Below, one piece after another: positions 1 through 8,690 of a stretch of DNA of 34,005 nt (its first letter is position 1; each line of letters begins with the position of its first letter). A program made the position numbers and the translations under genes. The notes beneath the pieces were generated by a model, which was given only the letters and a program-made list of their open reading frames with translations, made no database searches and was not told the DNA's origin. This DNA comes from Bradyrhizobium sp. NAS96.2. GTDB taxonomy: Bacteria > Pseudomonadota > Alphaproteobacteria > Rhizobiales > Xanthobacteraceae. The stretch is taken from assembly GCF_001908235.1 (NCBI RefSeq), contig NZ_LGHK01000213.1, positions 1-34,005 on the forward strand. Reading direction: 5' to 3'.

Positions 1-1714
1 AGCCCGCCTTGGCCGCCGCGAGCTCCAGCGCCGCCTTGGCGCGCGGCGACTTGCCGAGCAATGCCTTGCGATACTCGACCGGGTCCTGCCTGGCGGCTGC
101 CGCCATCTCGTCGATCATGCTTTCGGTAACGAACACATTGTGCGAGGGCCCGACGCTGCGCCAGAACGCGGTCGGAATGCCGGGCGGTTCGACCCGGACA
201 TATTCGACGTGGAAGTTCGGAATGTCGTAGACCAGATCGATCGCGCCTTCGGTGGTATCGGGGTCGAGACCGTTGCGGAACGCCGGCGGCGCCCAGCGCG
301 CGATGACCGACGAACCGGCAAAGCGATTATTCCAGGCGACCGGCTTGCCGGATGCATCGAGGCCGACCGAAATCCGGTCGAACCAGTACGGCCGGTACAT
401 GTCGTGCTGGATGTCCTCCTCGCGGGTCCACACCACCTTGAGGGGCGCGTCGACCTGCTTGGCAATTTGCACTGCGCGGATCACACCATCGACCTCGAGC
501 CTGCGGCCAAAGCCGCCGCCGAGCAAATGATTGTGCACCACCACCTTCTCCGGTGGCAGGTTCAGCACCTTCGCGGCCACCGCCTGGGCACGCGAGAGCG
601 CCTGGCTGCCGACCCAGATCTCGCAGCCATCGGGGCGCACATGCACGGTGCAGTTCATCGGCTCCATCGTCGCATGGGCGAGGAACGGCAGCTGATAGGT
701 CGCCTCGACTTTGGTTGCTGCGCCCGCCATCGCCTTATCGGTGTCGCCGATATTCTGCGCGACCGCGCCCGGCTTCGTGGTGGCGGCTTCGAGCTCGCGC
801 GCGATATCTGTCGTGGCGAGCTTGGCGTGCGGCCCCTCGTCCCACTCGATCGTGAGCGCCGCGAGACCTTTCTTCGCCGCCCCCATATGATCGGCCACCA
901 CAGCAACGGCGTCATCGAGCGTCACGATCTGGCGGACGCCCTTGACGGCCTTTGCCGCGGCATCATCCACGCGCTTCACCCGCCCCCCGAACACCGGCGA
1001 CTGCGCCAGCGTCGCGACCTTCACCCCGGGCGGCCGCGCATCGATGCCGTAAACTGCCGTGCCGTTGATCTTCGAGGGCGTATCGAGCCGTTTGGCCGGC
1101 GTGCCGATCAGCTTGAACTCGGACGGGCTCTTCAGCGCGACATTCTCCGGCACCGGCATCTGCGCCGCGTCGCTCGCCAGCTCGCCGTAACCGAGCTTGC
1201 GTCCCGAGGCTGCGTGATGCACCTCGCCATTCTCGGCACGGCACGACGCGGGCTCGACGTTCCAGCGCTTCGCCGCGGCAGCGACCAGCATCGCCTTCGC
1301 AGTGGCGCCGGCCTTGCGCATCGGCTGCCAGGCGCCGCGCATCGCGTTCGAATTGCCGGTGGCCTGCACGCCGAGCAGCGGGTTGGCGTAGAGCTTGTCG
1401 CTCGGCGGCGCGTGCTCGAGCTGCACCTGCTTCAGGCCGATCTCGAGTTCCTCGGCGATCAGCATCGGGATCGAGGTGTAGGTGCCCTGTCCCATCTCGA
1501 CATAGGGCATGGTCAGCACCACCTTGCCGTCGGCACCGATCCGGATGAAGGCATTCGGCGCAAAATCAGCGGAAGCCGCGGCCTCGCTTTCGCTGCCTGC
1601 GAACGGCAGGCTCACGCTAAGCAGCAGGCCGCCGCTGGCGATGGCGCTGGCGCGGAGGAAGTTGCGCCGCGACAGATCAGCGGCATGTTCAGACAGATTG
1701 TTGATCAGCGTCAT
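1..1714 (-). CDS. Molybdopterin-binding large subunit of an isoquinoline 1-oxidoreductase-type dehydrogenase (IorB-like), C-terminus cut off by window edge
   Basis: Seen: reading from ATG at 1714 gives about 571 residues before the window ends. The N-terminus has a twin-arginine signal (SRRNFLRAS, residues 15-23) followed by a hydrophobic stretch, so the folded cofactor enzyme is probably exported by Tat. Further in are EMGQGTYTSIPMLIAEELE and GGGFGRRLEVDG, characteristic of the xanthine-dehydrogenase-family Mo-binding subunit of IorB type. Known: these enzymes hydroxylate N-heterocycles or oxidise aldehydes with a molybdopterin-cytosine-dinucleotide cofactor and pass electrons to a 2Fe-2S subunit. 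That subunit is encoded immediately upstream (3-nt gap), so the two form an operon. The C-terminal region with the catalytic glutamate lies outside the window. The true substrate (isoquinoline, aldehyde or other) cannot be told from sequence. Confidence 0.93.
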   Translation of the reverse strand, partial: MTLINNLSEHAADLSRRNFLRASAIASGGLLLSVSLPFAGSESEAAASADFAPNAFIRIGADGKVVLTMPYVEMGQGTYTSIPMLIAEELEIGLKQVQLEHAPPSDKLYANPLLGVQATGNSNAMRGAWQPMRKAGATAKAMLVAAAAKRWNVEPASCRAENGEVHHAASGRKLGYGELASDAAQMPVPENVALKSPSEFKLIGTPAKRLDTPSKINGTAVYGIDARPPGVKVATLAQSPVFGGRVKRVDDAAAKAVKGVRQIVTLDDAVAVVADHMGAAKKGLAALTIEWDEGPHAKLATTDIARELEAATTKPGAVAQNIGDTDKAMAGAATKVEATYQLPFLAHATMEPMNCTVHVRPDGCEIWVGSQALSRAQAVAAKVLNLPPEKVVVHNHLLGGGFGRRLEVDGVIRAVQIAKQVDAPLKVVWTREEDIQHDMYRPYWFDRISVGLDASGKPVAWNNRFAGSSVIARWAPPAFRNGLDPDTTEGAIDLVYDIPNFHVEYVRVEPPGIPTAFWRSVGPSHNVFVTESMIDEMAAAARQDPVEYRKALLGKSPRAKAALELAAAKAG

Positions 1715-1717
1715 GGC

Positions 1718-2179
1718 TCAACCTCCCGACTGCGCGGCTTGCTTGATGGCGTCGCGGATGCGGACATAGGTGCCGCAGCGGCAGATGTTGCCCGACATCG
1801 CCTCGTCGATATCGGCGTCGGTCGGCTTCGACTTGCTGGCGAGCAACGCGGCAGCGGACATGATCTGCCCGGACTGGCAGTAGCCGCATTGCGGCACCTC
1901 ATGCGCGAGCCAGGCGTCCTGGATCTTCTTGCCCGACGGCGTCTTGCCGACCGCCTCGATGGTCGTGATCTTGGAATCGCCGATGCTGTCGATCGTCGTG
2001 ATGCAGGAGCGCACCGCGGTGTCGTCGAGATGCACCGTGCAGGCGCCGCACAGCGCCATGCCGCAGCCGAATTTGGTGCCGGTCATGCCGAGCACATCGC
2101 GCAGCACCCACAGTAGCGGCGTATCGCCGTCGGCATCGACCGAATGACTGGTCCCGTTGATCGTGATCTGGAAAGGCAT
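1718..2179 (-). CDS. 2Fe-2S small subunit of the same molybdenum hydroxylase (IorA-like)
   Basis: 153 residues starting MPFQITINGTSHSVD. The frame stays open further upstream, but this ATG has an AGGAG ribosome-binding site and matches the family start. Both cluster motifs are complete: the plant-ferredoxin-type motif FGCGMALCGAC followed by a fourth Cys 12 residues on (C-x4-C-x2-C-x11-C), and the C-terminal motif QCGYCQSGQ...GNICRCGTY (C-x2-C-x31-C-x-C). Known: the subunit carries two 2Fe-2S clusters that take electrons from the Mo site of the partner subunit. The gene is first in a two-gene operon with the large subunit and is transcribed away from a LysR regulator, so LysR control is likely. 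The electron acceptor (cytochrome or other) is not encoded in the visible part. Confidence 0.94.
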   Translation of the reverse strand: MPFQITINGTSHSVDADGDTPLLWVLRDVLGMTGTKFGCGMALCGACTVHLDDTAVRSCITTIDSIGDSKITTIEAVGKTPSGKKIQDAWLAHEVPQCGYCQSGQIMSAAALLASKSKPTDADIDEAMSGNICRCGTYVRIRDAIKQAAQSGG

Positions 2180-2279
2180 CCTGACACTCCTGTCCTGGTT
2201 CGAGCCCTCGCGCGGACCGCGCCCCTCCGGGCACGACCGGCCACATTCCAAAGCAATCGCGTGCGTCCTCGCGCCGATT

Positions 2280-2362
2280 GCCCACTCATGGTAATAAATA
2301 GAAATACAACGCCCTATAAGCTGCCCTTTGATCCACAGTGAAATAACAATTGGTTTATAATC
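2280..2362. promoter_or_regulatory. AT-rich divergent promoter region between the iorAB-like operon and the LysR gene
   Basis: This stretch is much richer in A+T than its surroundings and lies between two divergent genes, where LysR-type regulators usually bind. An imperfect dyad is centred on CAATTG (ATAA-CAATTG-GTTTAT, about 2343-2358). TATAAT at 2356-2361 lies right against the LysR start codon. No single LysR box (T-N11-A with a dyad) stands out, so operator position is inference. Confidence 0.4.
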
Positions 2363-3244
2363 ATGGACCGACTGACCAGCATGTCCGTGTTCGCCCGCGT
2401 CGCCGATCTCGGCTCATTCACCGCGGCGGCCAAGGAGCTGCGGATGTCGCCGACCATGATCGGCAAGCATATCCGTTTTCTCGAGGACCGGCTCGGCTCG
2501 CAATTGATCAACCGGTCGACGCGGCGGCAGGGCCTCACCGAGCTCGGCCGCAGCTATCTCGATCACTGCAAGCACCTGCTGGTCGAGGCCGAGGCCGGCG
2601 ATGCGCTGGTCGAGGAAGCCCTGAGCGCGCCGCGCGGCAAGCTCCGCGTTGCGACCTCGGTCGCGTTCGGGTCGTACAGCCTGGCGCCGGCGCTGGTCCG
2701 CTTCAGAAAGAGATATCCTGAGGTCTCGGTCGACCTCGTCCTCAGCGACAAGATTGCCGACCTGCTCGAGGAAGGGCTGGATGCCGCGATCCGGGTCGGC
2801 ACGCTGACCGACTCCAGCATGATGTCGCGCTCGCTGTCGCCCTATACCGGCGTGGTCTGCGCCGCGCCGAGTTATCTCGCCGAACGCGGCACGCCGACCC
2901 ATCCAAGGGATCTCGTCCACCATGAATGCCTGCGCTATCCCGGCTGGCCGGACGCGCGGCGCTGGAGCTTCTTCGGACCGGAGGGTGAAGTCCATGTCGA
3001 CGTCGAGAGCCGTCTGACCATCAACAATGCGTTCGGCATCCGCTATGCGGCCCTCGCCGGCGCCGGCATCGTGCTGATGCGCGGCGAGCTGCTCGCCGAC
3101 GATATCGCCGCGGGCCGGCTTCAGGCCCTGCTGCCGAACTACACGACGCAAGCGCGGGCGCGCCAGATCCTGTGGCCGAAGAACCGCAAGATGACCCCGA
3201 AGCTCCGCGCCCTGATCGACTTCATCGTGGAGACGTATGGGTGA
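2363..3244 (+). CDS. LysR-family transcriptional regulator
   Basis: 293 residues, the usual length for the family. Residues 1-60 form the winged helix-turn-helix (MDRLTSMSVFARVADLGSFT...MSPTMIGKHIRFLEDRLG...NRSTRRQGLTELG). Residues from about 90 on are the periplasmic-binding-protein-like effector domain (GKLRVATSVAFGSY...). Known: members bind DNA as tetramers and commonly control the divergent operon and themselves. The divergent neighbour here is the molybdenum hydroxylase pair, so that operon is the likely target and its substrate or product a possible effector (inference). No clear ribosome-binding site precedes the ATG; a second in-frame ATG lies at residue 7. The MDRLTSMSVF beginning is very common in this subfamily, so the first ATG is kept. 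Confidence 0.92.
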   Translation: MDRLTSMSVFARVADLGSFTAAAKELRMSPTMIGKHIRFLEDRLGSQLINRSTRRQGLTELGRSYLDHCKHLLVEAEAGDALVEEALSAPRGKLRVATSVAFGSYSLAPALVRFRKRYPEVSVDLVLSDKIADLLEEGLDAAIRVGTLTDSSMMSRSLSPYTGVVCAAPSYLAERGTPTHPRDLVHHECLRYPGWPDARRWSFFGPEGEVHVDVESRLTINNAFGIRYAALAGAGIVLMRGELLADDIAAGRLQALLPNYTTQARARQILWPKNRKMTPKLRALIDFIVETYG

Positions 3245-3333
3245 GGCAAATTGACCCGATGGGCAACTCAACTCGGTCAGAAGTGTCGCGAGAATGCGGA
3301 AGTTTGATTCACGAGCCGAGCAACAACCTCGGT

Positions 3334-3455
3334 GTCGTCCCGGCGAAGGCCGGGACCCATAACCACCGATGTTGACTGATGTGCGATGCTGGAATGACGA
3401 GCCCCGTTCACAACACAAGCCGCGGCGTATGGGTCCCGGCCTTCGCCGGGACGAC
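3334..3455. repeat. Intergenic palindromic repeat with two 28-bp perfect inverted arms
   Basis: Arms at 3334-3361 and 3428-3455 are exact reverse complements. Each arm contains its own small hairpin (CCCGGC-GAAG-GCCGGG). The 66 nt between them include GGAATGACGAGC, often seen in this repeat family in Bradyrhizobium. The element lies between two convergent genes (LysR and S10 peptidase). It may act as a bidirectional transcription stop, but there is no T-tract, so that role is inference. Confidence 0.8.
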
Positions 3456-3503
3456 GGCTGTGGGTGCGGCGCGCACAGCTTAACCCAATCCGCTATCCAC
3501 CCC

Positions 3504-5102
3504 TCACTTCACCAGCGCCTCGACCTCCTTGCGGAACGCCTGGCGCGAGCCGTCGCGGGAGTAGAACATGTGGCCGCCCGGATAGACCGCAAGTTTGGTG
3601 CGGCTCGGCCCCGCAAAGGCCGGCAGCTGGTCGAGGATGATCCTGGAGGCGAAATACGGCGTTGCGAGATCGAACAGGCCGTGGCCAACCAGGAGCCTCA
3701 TCTTCGGATCGAGCGCCAGCATCTGGCGCAACTGCGTCACCGATTCAGCCGGATTGATGCCGTGACCGAACTCCCAGGCCTTGTTCACGGTCTCGCTGAG
3801 CAGATGATAGGAGCCGTCCGGCCGCCAGTTCAGTTTGCGCGTGGTGAGATCGACGGCGGCGCTGGTCAATGGCGCCATCAGGGGATCGCCTGAGGGATCG
3901 TTGAAGCGGAAGTAGCTGGAGTCTGGATAGGGATCAAAGCCTTCGACCGACGCATCGTAGCGGCCGGTCACCTTGCCGTTCTTGCGATCGAACTCGCGGC
4001 GGAATTCGCCGATGTCGAAACGGCCGGCGAGCCTGCGACTCACCGCCTGATCGATGCCGGTCAGGTTAGCTACCTTGTCGGCGAGGCGCGTGGTGGCCTC
4101 GGTGTCGGCCTGCCCCTTGACGAGATCGAGCAGGAAATCGCCGCGCGCGTAGCTCTCGACGTCGGCGAGATCCTCTCGGGTCACCGGTCCCTTGGCCTGC
4201 CGCGCGACCGCCGCCATGGTCGGCAGGCTTGCGACATATTGCAGGATGCTGGAGCCGGCATAGTCGCGGAAATCGAGCACCGGCGAGATCAGGATCAGAC
4301 CGCGCACGCCGACGCCCTGCTGCATTTGCAGATTGCGCACCACCTTCGGCCCGCGGATGCCGCCATAGCTTTCGCCGGTGACATATTTCGGCGAGGTCAG
4401 CCGGTCGTATTTCTCCAGCCAGCGGCGGATCACCAGCGCGACCGAATTGGCATCGCCGTCGACGGTGAAGAAGCGCTTGCGCGCATCCTCCGAGGTGGTG
4501 ACGAAGCGGCTGTAGCCGGTGCCGACGGGATCGATAAAGACGAGATCGGTGAAATCGAGCCAGGTGTCGGCGTTCGCTTGCAGCTCCGGCGCGGCCGAGG
4601 ACACCGCGCCGTCGAACGGCAGCCGCCACGGCCCGACATTGCCGAATTGCAGCCAGGCCGACGCGGACCCCGGCCCGCCGTTGAACAGGAACGTCACCGG
4701 ACGGTTCGCCTTCTCCGCGCCGTCGAGCTGGTAGGAGGTGTAGGCGATGTCGGCAAGCGGCTCGCCCTTGTCCTCGAACACTCGGATCGAGCCCGCGGTC
4801 GCGCTGAAGTTCAGCGTGCGGTCCGGCAGCGAGACCGATTGCTTTGTGGTGGAGTCCGGCGGCAGGCGGTGCTGCTCGGCGGTCGACGCATTGGCCGCAG
4901 CATTGGCGCCGGAGCCCGCCTCGCCGCGGCCTCCCCGGCCCTTCTGGCCGCTTGGGCTTTGACCGCTTGGATTCTGACCGCTTGGGGCCTGCGCGCTCGG
5001 CGACGGCGATGGCTGCGGGGCCTCGTCCTCGGCCCGCGCCGCGGTTGCAAGGCAGGCCACAAGCAGCGCTGCCGCGAGCCGTGTCGCAAAACTGTTAGCC
5101 AT
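3504..5102 (-). CDS. Secreted S10-family serine carboxypeptidase-like protein
   Basis: 532 residues. The ATG at 5102 is chosen because AGGGAG lies 8 nt upstream; a GTG at 5111 would overlap that site. An N-terminal signal peptide (ATRLAAALLVACLATAARA) is followed by a low-complexity linker with three PSGQ repeats. Catalytic features of the alpha/beta-hydrolase fold are present: the oxyanion region FLFNGGPGSAS, the nucleophile motif GESYGG (Ser near residue 245), the Asp region GHGLFDLATPY and the His in YPGGHMFY. Known: S10 enzymes remove C-terminal residues, often at acid pH, and are less common in bacteria than in eukaryotes. The gene stands alone, convergent with the LysR gene and divergent from nadK. 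Substrate unknown. Confidence 0.9.
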   Translation of the reverse strand: MANSFATRLAAALLVACLATAARAEDEAPQPSPSPSAQAPSGQNPSGQSPSGQKGRGGRGEAGSGANAAANASTAEQHRLPPDSTTKQSVSLPDRTLNFSATAGSIRVFEDKGEPLADIAYTSYQLDGAEKANRPVTFLFNGGPGSASAWLQFGNVGPWRLPFDGAVSSAAPELQANADTWLDFTDLVFIDPVGTGYSRFVTTSEDARKRFFTVDGDANSVALVIRRWLEKYDRLTSPKYVTGESYGGIRGPKVVRNLQMQQGVGVRGLILISPVLDFRDYAGSSILQYVASLPTMAAVARQAKGPVTREDLADVESYARGDFLLDLVKGQADTEATTRLADKVANLTGIDQAVSRRLAGRFDIGEFRREFDRKNGKVTGRYDASVEGFDPYPDSSYFRFNDPSGDPLMAPLTSAAVDLTTRKLNWRPDGSYHLLSETVNKAWEFGHGINPAESVTQLRQMLALDPKMRLLVGHGLFDLATPYFASRIILDQLPAFAGPSRTKLAVYPGGHMFYSRDGSRQAFRKEVEALVK

Positions 5103-5140
5103 GCCGTTCACTCCCTGGGCCGACGTTTACGCATATCAAA

Positions 5141-5184
5141 GCGTTTTCGAGCGAAGTGGATACCGGTTCGCGTGAAGAAAACGC
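5141..5184. repeat. Imperfect palindromic intergenic repeat
   Basis: Nested inverted repeats: GCGTTTTC (5141-5148) pairs with GAAAACGC (5177-5184), and GCGAA (5151-5155) with TTCGC (5167-5171). The wording around it (GAGCGAAGTGGATACCGG) resembles a short repeat scattered through Bradyrhizobium and Rhodopseudomonas intergenic DNA. It lies between divergent genes, so it is not placed as a terminator for either. Confidence 0.6.
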
Positions 5185-5201
5185 GTCAAAATCAAAATCT
5201 A

Positions 5202-5227
5202 GAGCCCGGGTCGTCAGAACCGGGCTC
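5202..5227. repeat. Stem-loop upstream of nadK
   Basis: GAGCCCGG (5202-5209) and CCGGGCTC (5220-5227) form a perfect 8-bp stem with a 10-nt loop. It directly follows the preceding repeat and may be part of the same composite element. There is no T-tract on either strand. Function unknown. Confidence 0.5.
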
Positions 5228-5356
5228 GGGGCCATAAACTACGATAGCCTGGCGGCACCGGTGTGGCGTGCGGTCCGTTCCCGGACCATCTCGACAAGGC
5301 CGCCCGGGATGTATAGACGAGCGCGGCGTATTCCGTGCCAAACGAGTTCGTGAGCG

Positions 5357-6136
5357 ATGGCCAGCTCCAAGCGGTATGACAAGATCGCCTTCGTCGCCAG
5401 CGCGAGTGCAGAAGCGCAGACGGCGCTCGAGCAGCTGACCGCGATGTACGGCAACCATTCGGCCGCCGACGCCGACGTCGTGGTCGCGCTCGGCGGCGAC
5501 GGATTGATGCTGCAGACGCTGCACGCCAACATGCGCAGCGGCAAGCCGATCTACGGCATGCATCGCGGCACCGTCGGCTTCCTGATGAATGAATATTCGA
5601 CGCACGATCTGCGCACTCGGCTTGCGGCGTCGCGGGAGTCGCTGATCAATCCGCTCCTGATGCGCGCGACCGACATCCACGGCGCCGTGCATCTGCATCA
5701 CGCCATCAACGAGGTCGCGCTGTTCCGGCAGACCTACCAGGTCGCCAAGCTGCGCATCCTGATCGACGAGCATGAGCGGATGCCCGAGCTGATGGCCGAC
5801 GGCATCCTGGTGGCGACTCCGGCCGGATCGACCGCCTACAACCTCTCGGCCCAGGGTCCGATCCTGCCGATCAACGCGGCGCTGCTGGCGCTGACCCCGA
5901 TCAGCGCGTTCCGGCCGCGGCGCTGGCGCGGCGCGCTGCTGCCGAACTCCGCCTTCGTGGTGATCGAGGTGATCGAAGGCGAGAAGCGCCCGGTCGCCGC
6001 GGTCGCCGACCATGACGAGGTCCGCGACGTCCGCCGCGTCGAGGTGCTCTCCGACAAGACCATTGCGATGCGGATGCTGTTCGACCCCGGCCATTCGCTG
6101 GAGGAGCGCATCCTGCGCGAGCAGTTCGGCTACTGA
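5357..6136 (+). CDS. nadK: NAD kinase
   Basis: 259 residues. NAD kinase signatures are clear: GGDG at residues 46-49, the NE motif in HHAINEVALF, and the substrate-binding block TPAGSTAYNLSAQGPI. Known: the cytosolic enzyme phosphorylates NAD+ to NADP+ and sets the NADPH pool. The length fits the short alphaproteobacterial form, which lacks long N-terminal extensions. The gene is divergent from the S10 peptidase and followed after about 105 nt by the response-regulator gene on the same strand; the gap is long enough for a separate promoter. Confidence 0.96.
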   Translation: MASSKRYDKIAFVASASAEAQTALEQLTAMYGNHSAADADVVVALGGDGLMLQTLHANMRSGKPIYGMHRGTVGFLMNEYSTHDLRTRLAASRESLINPLLMRATDIHGAVHLHHAINEVALFRQTYQVAKLRILIDEHERMPELMADGILVATPAGSTAYNLSAQGPILPINAALLALTPISAFRPRRWRGALLPNSAFVVIEVIEGEKRPVAAVADHDEVRDVRRVEVLSDKTIAMRMLFDPGHSLEERILREQFGY

Positions 6137-6241
6137 CGCCGCGCGCGCCCCTGCCCGGCAACCAATCATTAACCCCGGACGGGATATGGTTAACGTCGGG
6201 TAATACCGCATTGGCCGGATATGCCCGTTCGGGACCGGACC

Positions 6242-6787
6242 ATGTATCGCATCGATTTCAACAAGCTGCGATTTTTGATTTGCGACGACAATCCGCACAT
6301 GCGCCGCATCCTGCGGACGCTACTGCATTCGTTCGGCGCGCGCGAGGTGTATGAGGCCGAGGACGGCGCCACCGCGCTCGAAATGTATACGCACTATGTG
6401 CCCGACATCGTCATCACCGATTGGTCGATGCCGATCTTCGACGGGCTCGAGCTCGCGCAGATGATCCGGCAGCCGGAATCCAAGGGCAATCCCTACGCGC
6501 CGATCATCATGCTGACCGGGCATTCCGAGAAGCGCCGCGTCACGGTGGCGCGCGATGCCGGGGTCACCGAATTCCTGGCCAAGCCGATCTCGGCCAAGGG
6601 GCTCTACCAGCGGATCATGAACGTGGTCGCCAACCCGCGTCCGTTCATCAAGACCAAGACCTATTTCGGCCCCGACCGCCGCCGCAACACCACCAACACC
6701 TATATCGGCCCCGAACGCCGCGGCAGCGGCGAGGTCGAGGTGCTGCAACAACCGTCGCTGCTCGAGAAGGCGCGCTCGACCATTTAG
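6242..6787 (+). CDS. Single-receiver-domain response regulator (CheY-like) with a conserved basic tail
   Basis: 181 residues from the ATG at 6242; an in-frame ATG at 6221 would add seven residues and neither has a strong ribosome-binding site. The receiver domain is complete: acidic pair D15-D16, phosphoacceptor D60 in VITDWSMP, switch T92 in IMLTGHS, and K114 in FLAKPIS. There is no DNA-binding output domain. Instead a roughly 50-residue tail carries two copies of a Y-[FI]-G-P-[DE]-R-R motif (TYFGPDRRR and TYIGPERRG). Known: single-domain receivers relay phosphate or act by protein contact. Nine nt downstream is an Hpt gene, so the pair is probably co-transcribed as part of a phosphorelay (inference). 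No histidine kinase is nearby. Confidence 0.9.
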   Translation: MYRIDFNKLRFLICDDNPHMRRILRTLLHSFGAREVYEAEDGATALEMYTHYVPDIVITDWSMPIFDGLELAQMIRQPESKGNPYAPIIMLTGHSEKRRVTVARDAGVTEFLAKPISAKGLYQRIMNVVANPRPFIKTKTYFGPDRRRNTTNTYIGPERRGSGEVEVLQQPSLLEKARSTI

Positions 6788-6796
6788 GATATCGCC

Positions 6797-7375
6797 ATGG
6801 CGAAAGACAAACCCGGGACGATCGAGGTCAAGAGCTTCGGCACCCACCACGTCATCACGCAGCCGAATCCGCTGCGCAAGATGCTGCTGCGGGTCCCCGA
6901 GAGCGATCTCGACGATCCGGTCGGCCGCGCCGAAAAGGCGCTCGCCGGGCTGTCGGGCGAGTTCAAGGAATGGATGACGATCGAGGCCGACCGCCTCTCC
7001 GCCGCGCATGCCACCGTGCTGCGCGAGGGCTTCAACGACAAGACGCGCGAGGAGCTGTTCCGCGCCGCGCACGACATCAAGGGCGATGCCGCAACATTCG
7101 GCTATCCGTCGGCGGCAGCAGCCGCCGAGAGCCTGTGCCGCATCATCGAGCACGCGCCCGATCTCGCCGCCGTGCCTGCCCAGCTGATCGCCCACCACAT
7201 CAACGCCGTGCAGGCGATCGTGCGCAACCGCACCAAGCTCGACACCGCTGTCGTGGCCGGCGTGCTGAGCAAGCAGCTGCGCGGCATCGCCGATGAATTC
7301 CTGACCCACGCCAATCGCGACCGCCCCGAGCATCTCGAGGCCATCCTCGCGCCGAGCATCGTGCCTAGCGAATAG
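6797..7375 (+). CDS. Hpt-domain phosphotransfer protein
   Basis: 192 residues. The central helical segment contains AAHDIKGDAATFGYP; H92 is the predicted phosphorylated histidine in the H-x-x-K-G pattern typical of Hpt domains. About 60 residues before it have no clear domain but include a run likely to form an extended arm (HHVITQPNPLRKML). Known: Hpt proteins shuttle phosphate between receiver domains. The preceding gene encodes a receiver, with a 9-nt gap, so the two are likely partners. The cognate kinase must lie elsewhere. Confidence 0.88.
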   Translation: MAKDKPGTIEVKSFGTHHVITQPNPLRKMLLRVPESDLDDPVGRAEKALAGLSGEFKEWMTIEADRLSAAHATVLREGFNDKTREELFRAAHDIKGDAATFGYPSAAAAAESLCRIIEHAPDLAAVPAQLIAHHINAVQAIVRNRTKLDTAVVAGVLSKQLRGIADEFLTHANRDRPEHLEAILAPSIVPSE

Positions 7376-7435
7376 CGGCGCGCCGCGGCGCAAGGCCACG
7401 GCTTCACTCATCGTCAATCGCAGCAAGCGCGGCCG

Positions 7436-8617
7436 TCAGGCCGCAATGAGATCGTCGTCGTAGGGCAGCACCGCGATCGCGTCTTCGGCGGCGAGCTCCT
7501 CGCAGAACATGCGGGCATCCTCGCGGGCCGATTCCGTCGCAAAGCGGCGCAGCAGGATCAAGAGCGGCTCGGCCGCCGAATGATCGGTCTCGCAATGGGT
7601 CAGCACGCGTTCGACCATGCGGCGATGCAGCCGCGCTGCGCCGTCGCCGCTGTCGACATAGCCGACCTCGTGGCTCGCCTCGAGCGCGATGCGGAACGCC
7701 GCATAGGTCGATTCCGGCAAGCCGGCGCGCCGCAGCAGCGCCTGCAGGCCGTTGCCGCCGCGGTCGTTCAACAGCGCGGAGACGCGGCCATAGGGCAGCC
7801 CGGACAATTCGGCGAGCGCAGCGCCGAACAGGTCGAGATTGCCCGACAGCAGCGCGCGCAGGATCAGCCCGGCAGTCAGTTGCCCGGTGGCGCGCAGATG
7901 CGTGATCAGGTTCTGCATGTCGTCGCCGAAAGCGCGTGCGGCGATGTTCACCGTGGAGCGCTCCTTCGCCTCGCCGGCGATCCGGTCGGCGCGGTCGGCG
8001 CCGAGCCAGTTTCGCGCCACGACGAATTGCGCCAGCGTGTCGGAGAGCTTTGCGACCAGCGCCAGCCGCGTCGCGGACGGCAGGTCATCCAGCGCCAGCA
8101 TCGATTCCCTGATGGCCGCGAGATGGCCGTGGCGCTCGACGATGCGGTCCCACGAGAATGGCGCAAGCCCGGCATAGGGATTTTCGATCAGCTCGAGCGC
8201 GGCCGCGGCCGAGCCGACCTCGGCGATCGCCGCAGCGACGGAGGCCGGAAGGTTGACGCGGCGCGCGATCGCGCACTGCATCTCGTCGGAGCCGGTCGCG
8301 ACGATGTCGACGAGATCGGCATCGATCAAGAGCGGTGAATGCTCCAGCACCGGCAGCGCGATTGCCGGCTGATCGGCCGACAGCGCCTGCACGATCGCAG
8401 CCGGCGCCTCCGTACTGTGTGCGAGCACCTCGGCCATCGCCTGTCGCACCAGCGGCGACGGGTCGTCGAGCAGCATCAGCAGCGCGCCTTCGGCTGCGAT
8501 GCGGTCGTCCTCGGTGAGATCTGAAATGAGCCAGGCCCGGGCCAACGCCCGCGTCGCCTCTGCCCGCTCGCCTGCCGGAGCGGTCCTAATCCAACTAATG
8601 AACTGCCGAACGATCAT
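7436..8617 (-). CDS. DUF2336-family protein (HEAT-like helical repeats)
   Basis: 393 residues with a strong GGAAGG ribosome-binding site just upstream of the ATG. The protein is almost all helical and Ala/Leu-rich. HEAT-like segments include DDPSPLVRQAMAEVLA and EHSPLLIDADLVDIVA, which match the DUF2336 family common in alphaproteobacteria. No enzyme motif or signal peptide is seen. It is convergent with the Hpt gene. A near-consensus CtrA site lies about 75-90 nt upstream. The biochemical role of the family is not established; helical-repeat proteins of this kind usually act by protein contact. Confidence 0.8.
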   Translation of the reverse strand: MIVRQFISWIRTAPAGERAEATRALARAWLISDLTEDDRIAAEGALLMLLDDPSPLVRQAMAEVLAHSTEAPAAIVQALSADQPAIALPVLEHSPLLIDADLVDIVATGSDEMQCAIARRVNLPASVAAAIAEVGSAAAALELIENPYAGLAPFSWDRIVERHGHLAAIRESMLALDDLPSATRLALVAKLSDTLAQFVVARNWLGADRADRIAGEAKERSTVNIAARAFGDDMQNLITHLRATGQLTAGLILRALLSGNLDLFGAALAELSGLPYGRVSALLNDRGGNGLQALLRRAGLPESTYAAFRIALEASHEVGYVDSGDGAARLHRRMVERVLTHCETDHSAAEPLLILLRRFATESAREDARMFCEELAAEDAIAVLPYDDDLIAA

Positions 8618-8690
8618 GGTCCTTCCGGCTTACGCAACGAAACGGCATCGACTTACGACGCCAACTACAAGGAAAAATAAACCATGACGC

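Noticed and set aside
140..2116. Long open frame (658 codons) on the plus strand opposite the molybdenum hydroxylase genes
   Set aside because: It is antisense to two clearly recognised proteins, is Arg/His-rich without any domain, and is a usual by-product of G+C-rich codon bias.
6169..6194. Two TTAAC half-sites upstream of the response regulator as a CtrA box
   Set aside because: The spacing is 16 nt instead of 6, so this is not a standard full site. Half-site binding cannot be judged by eye.
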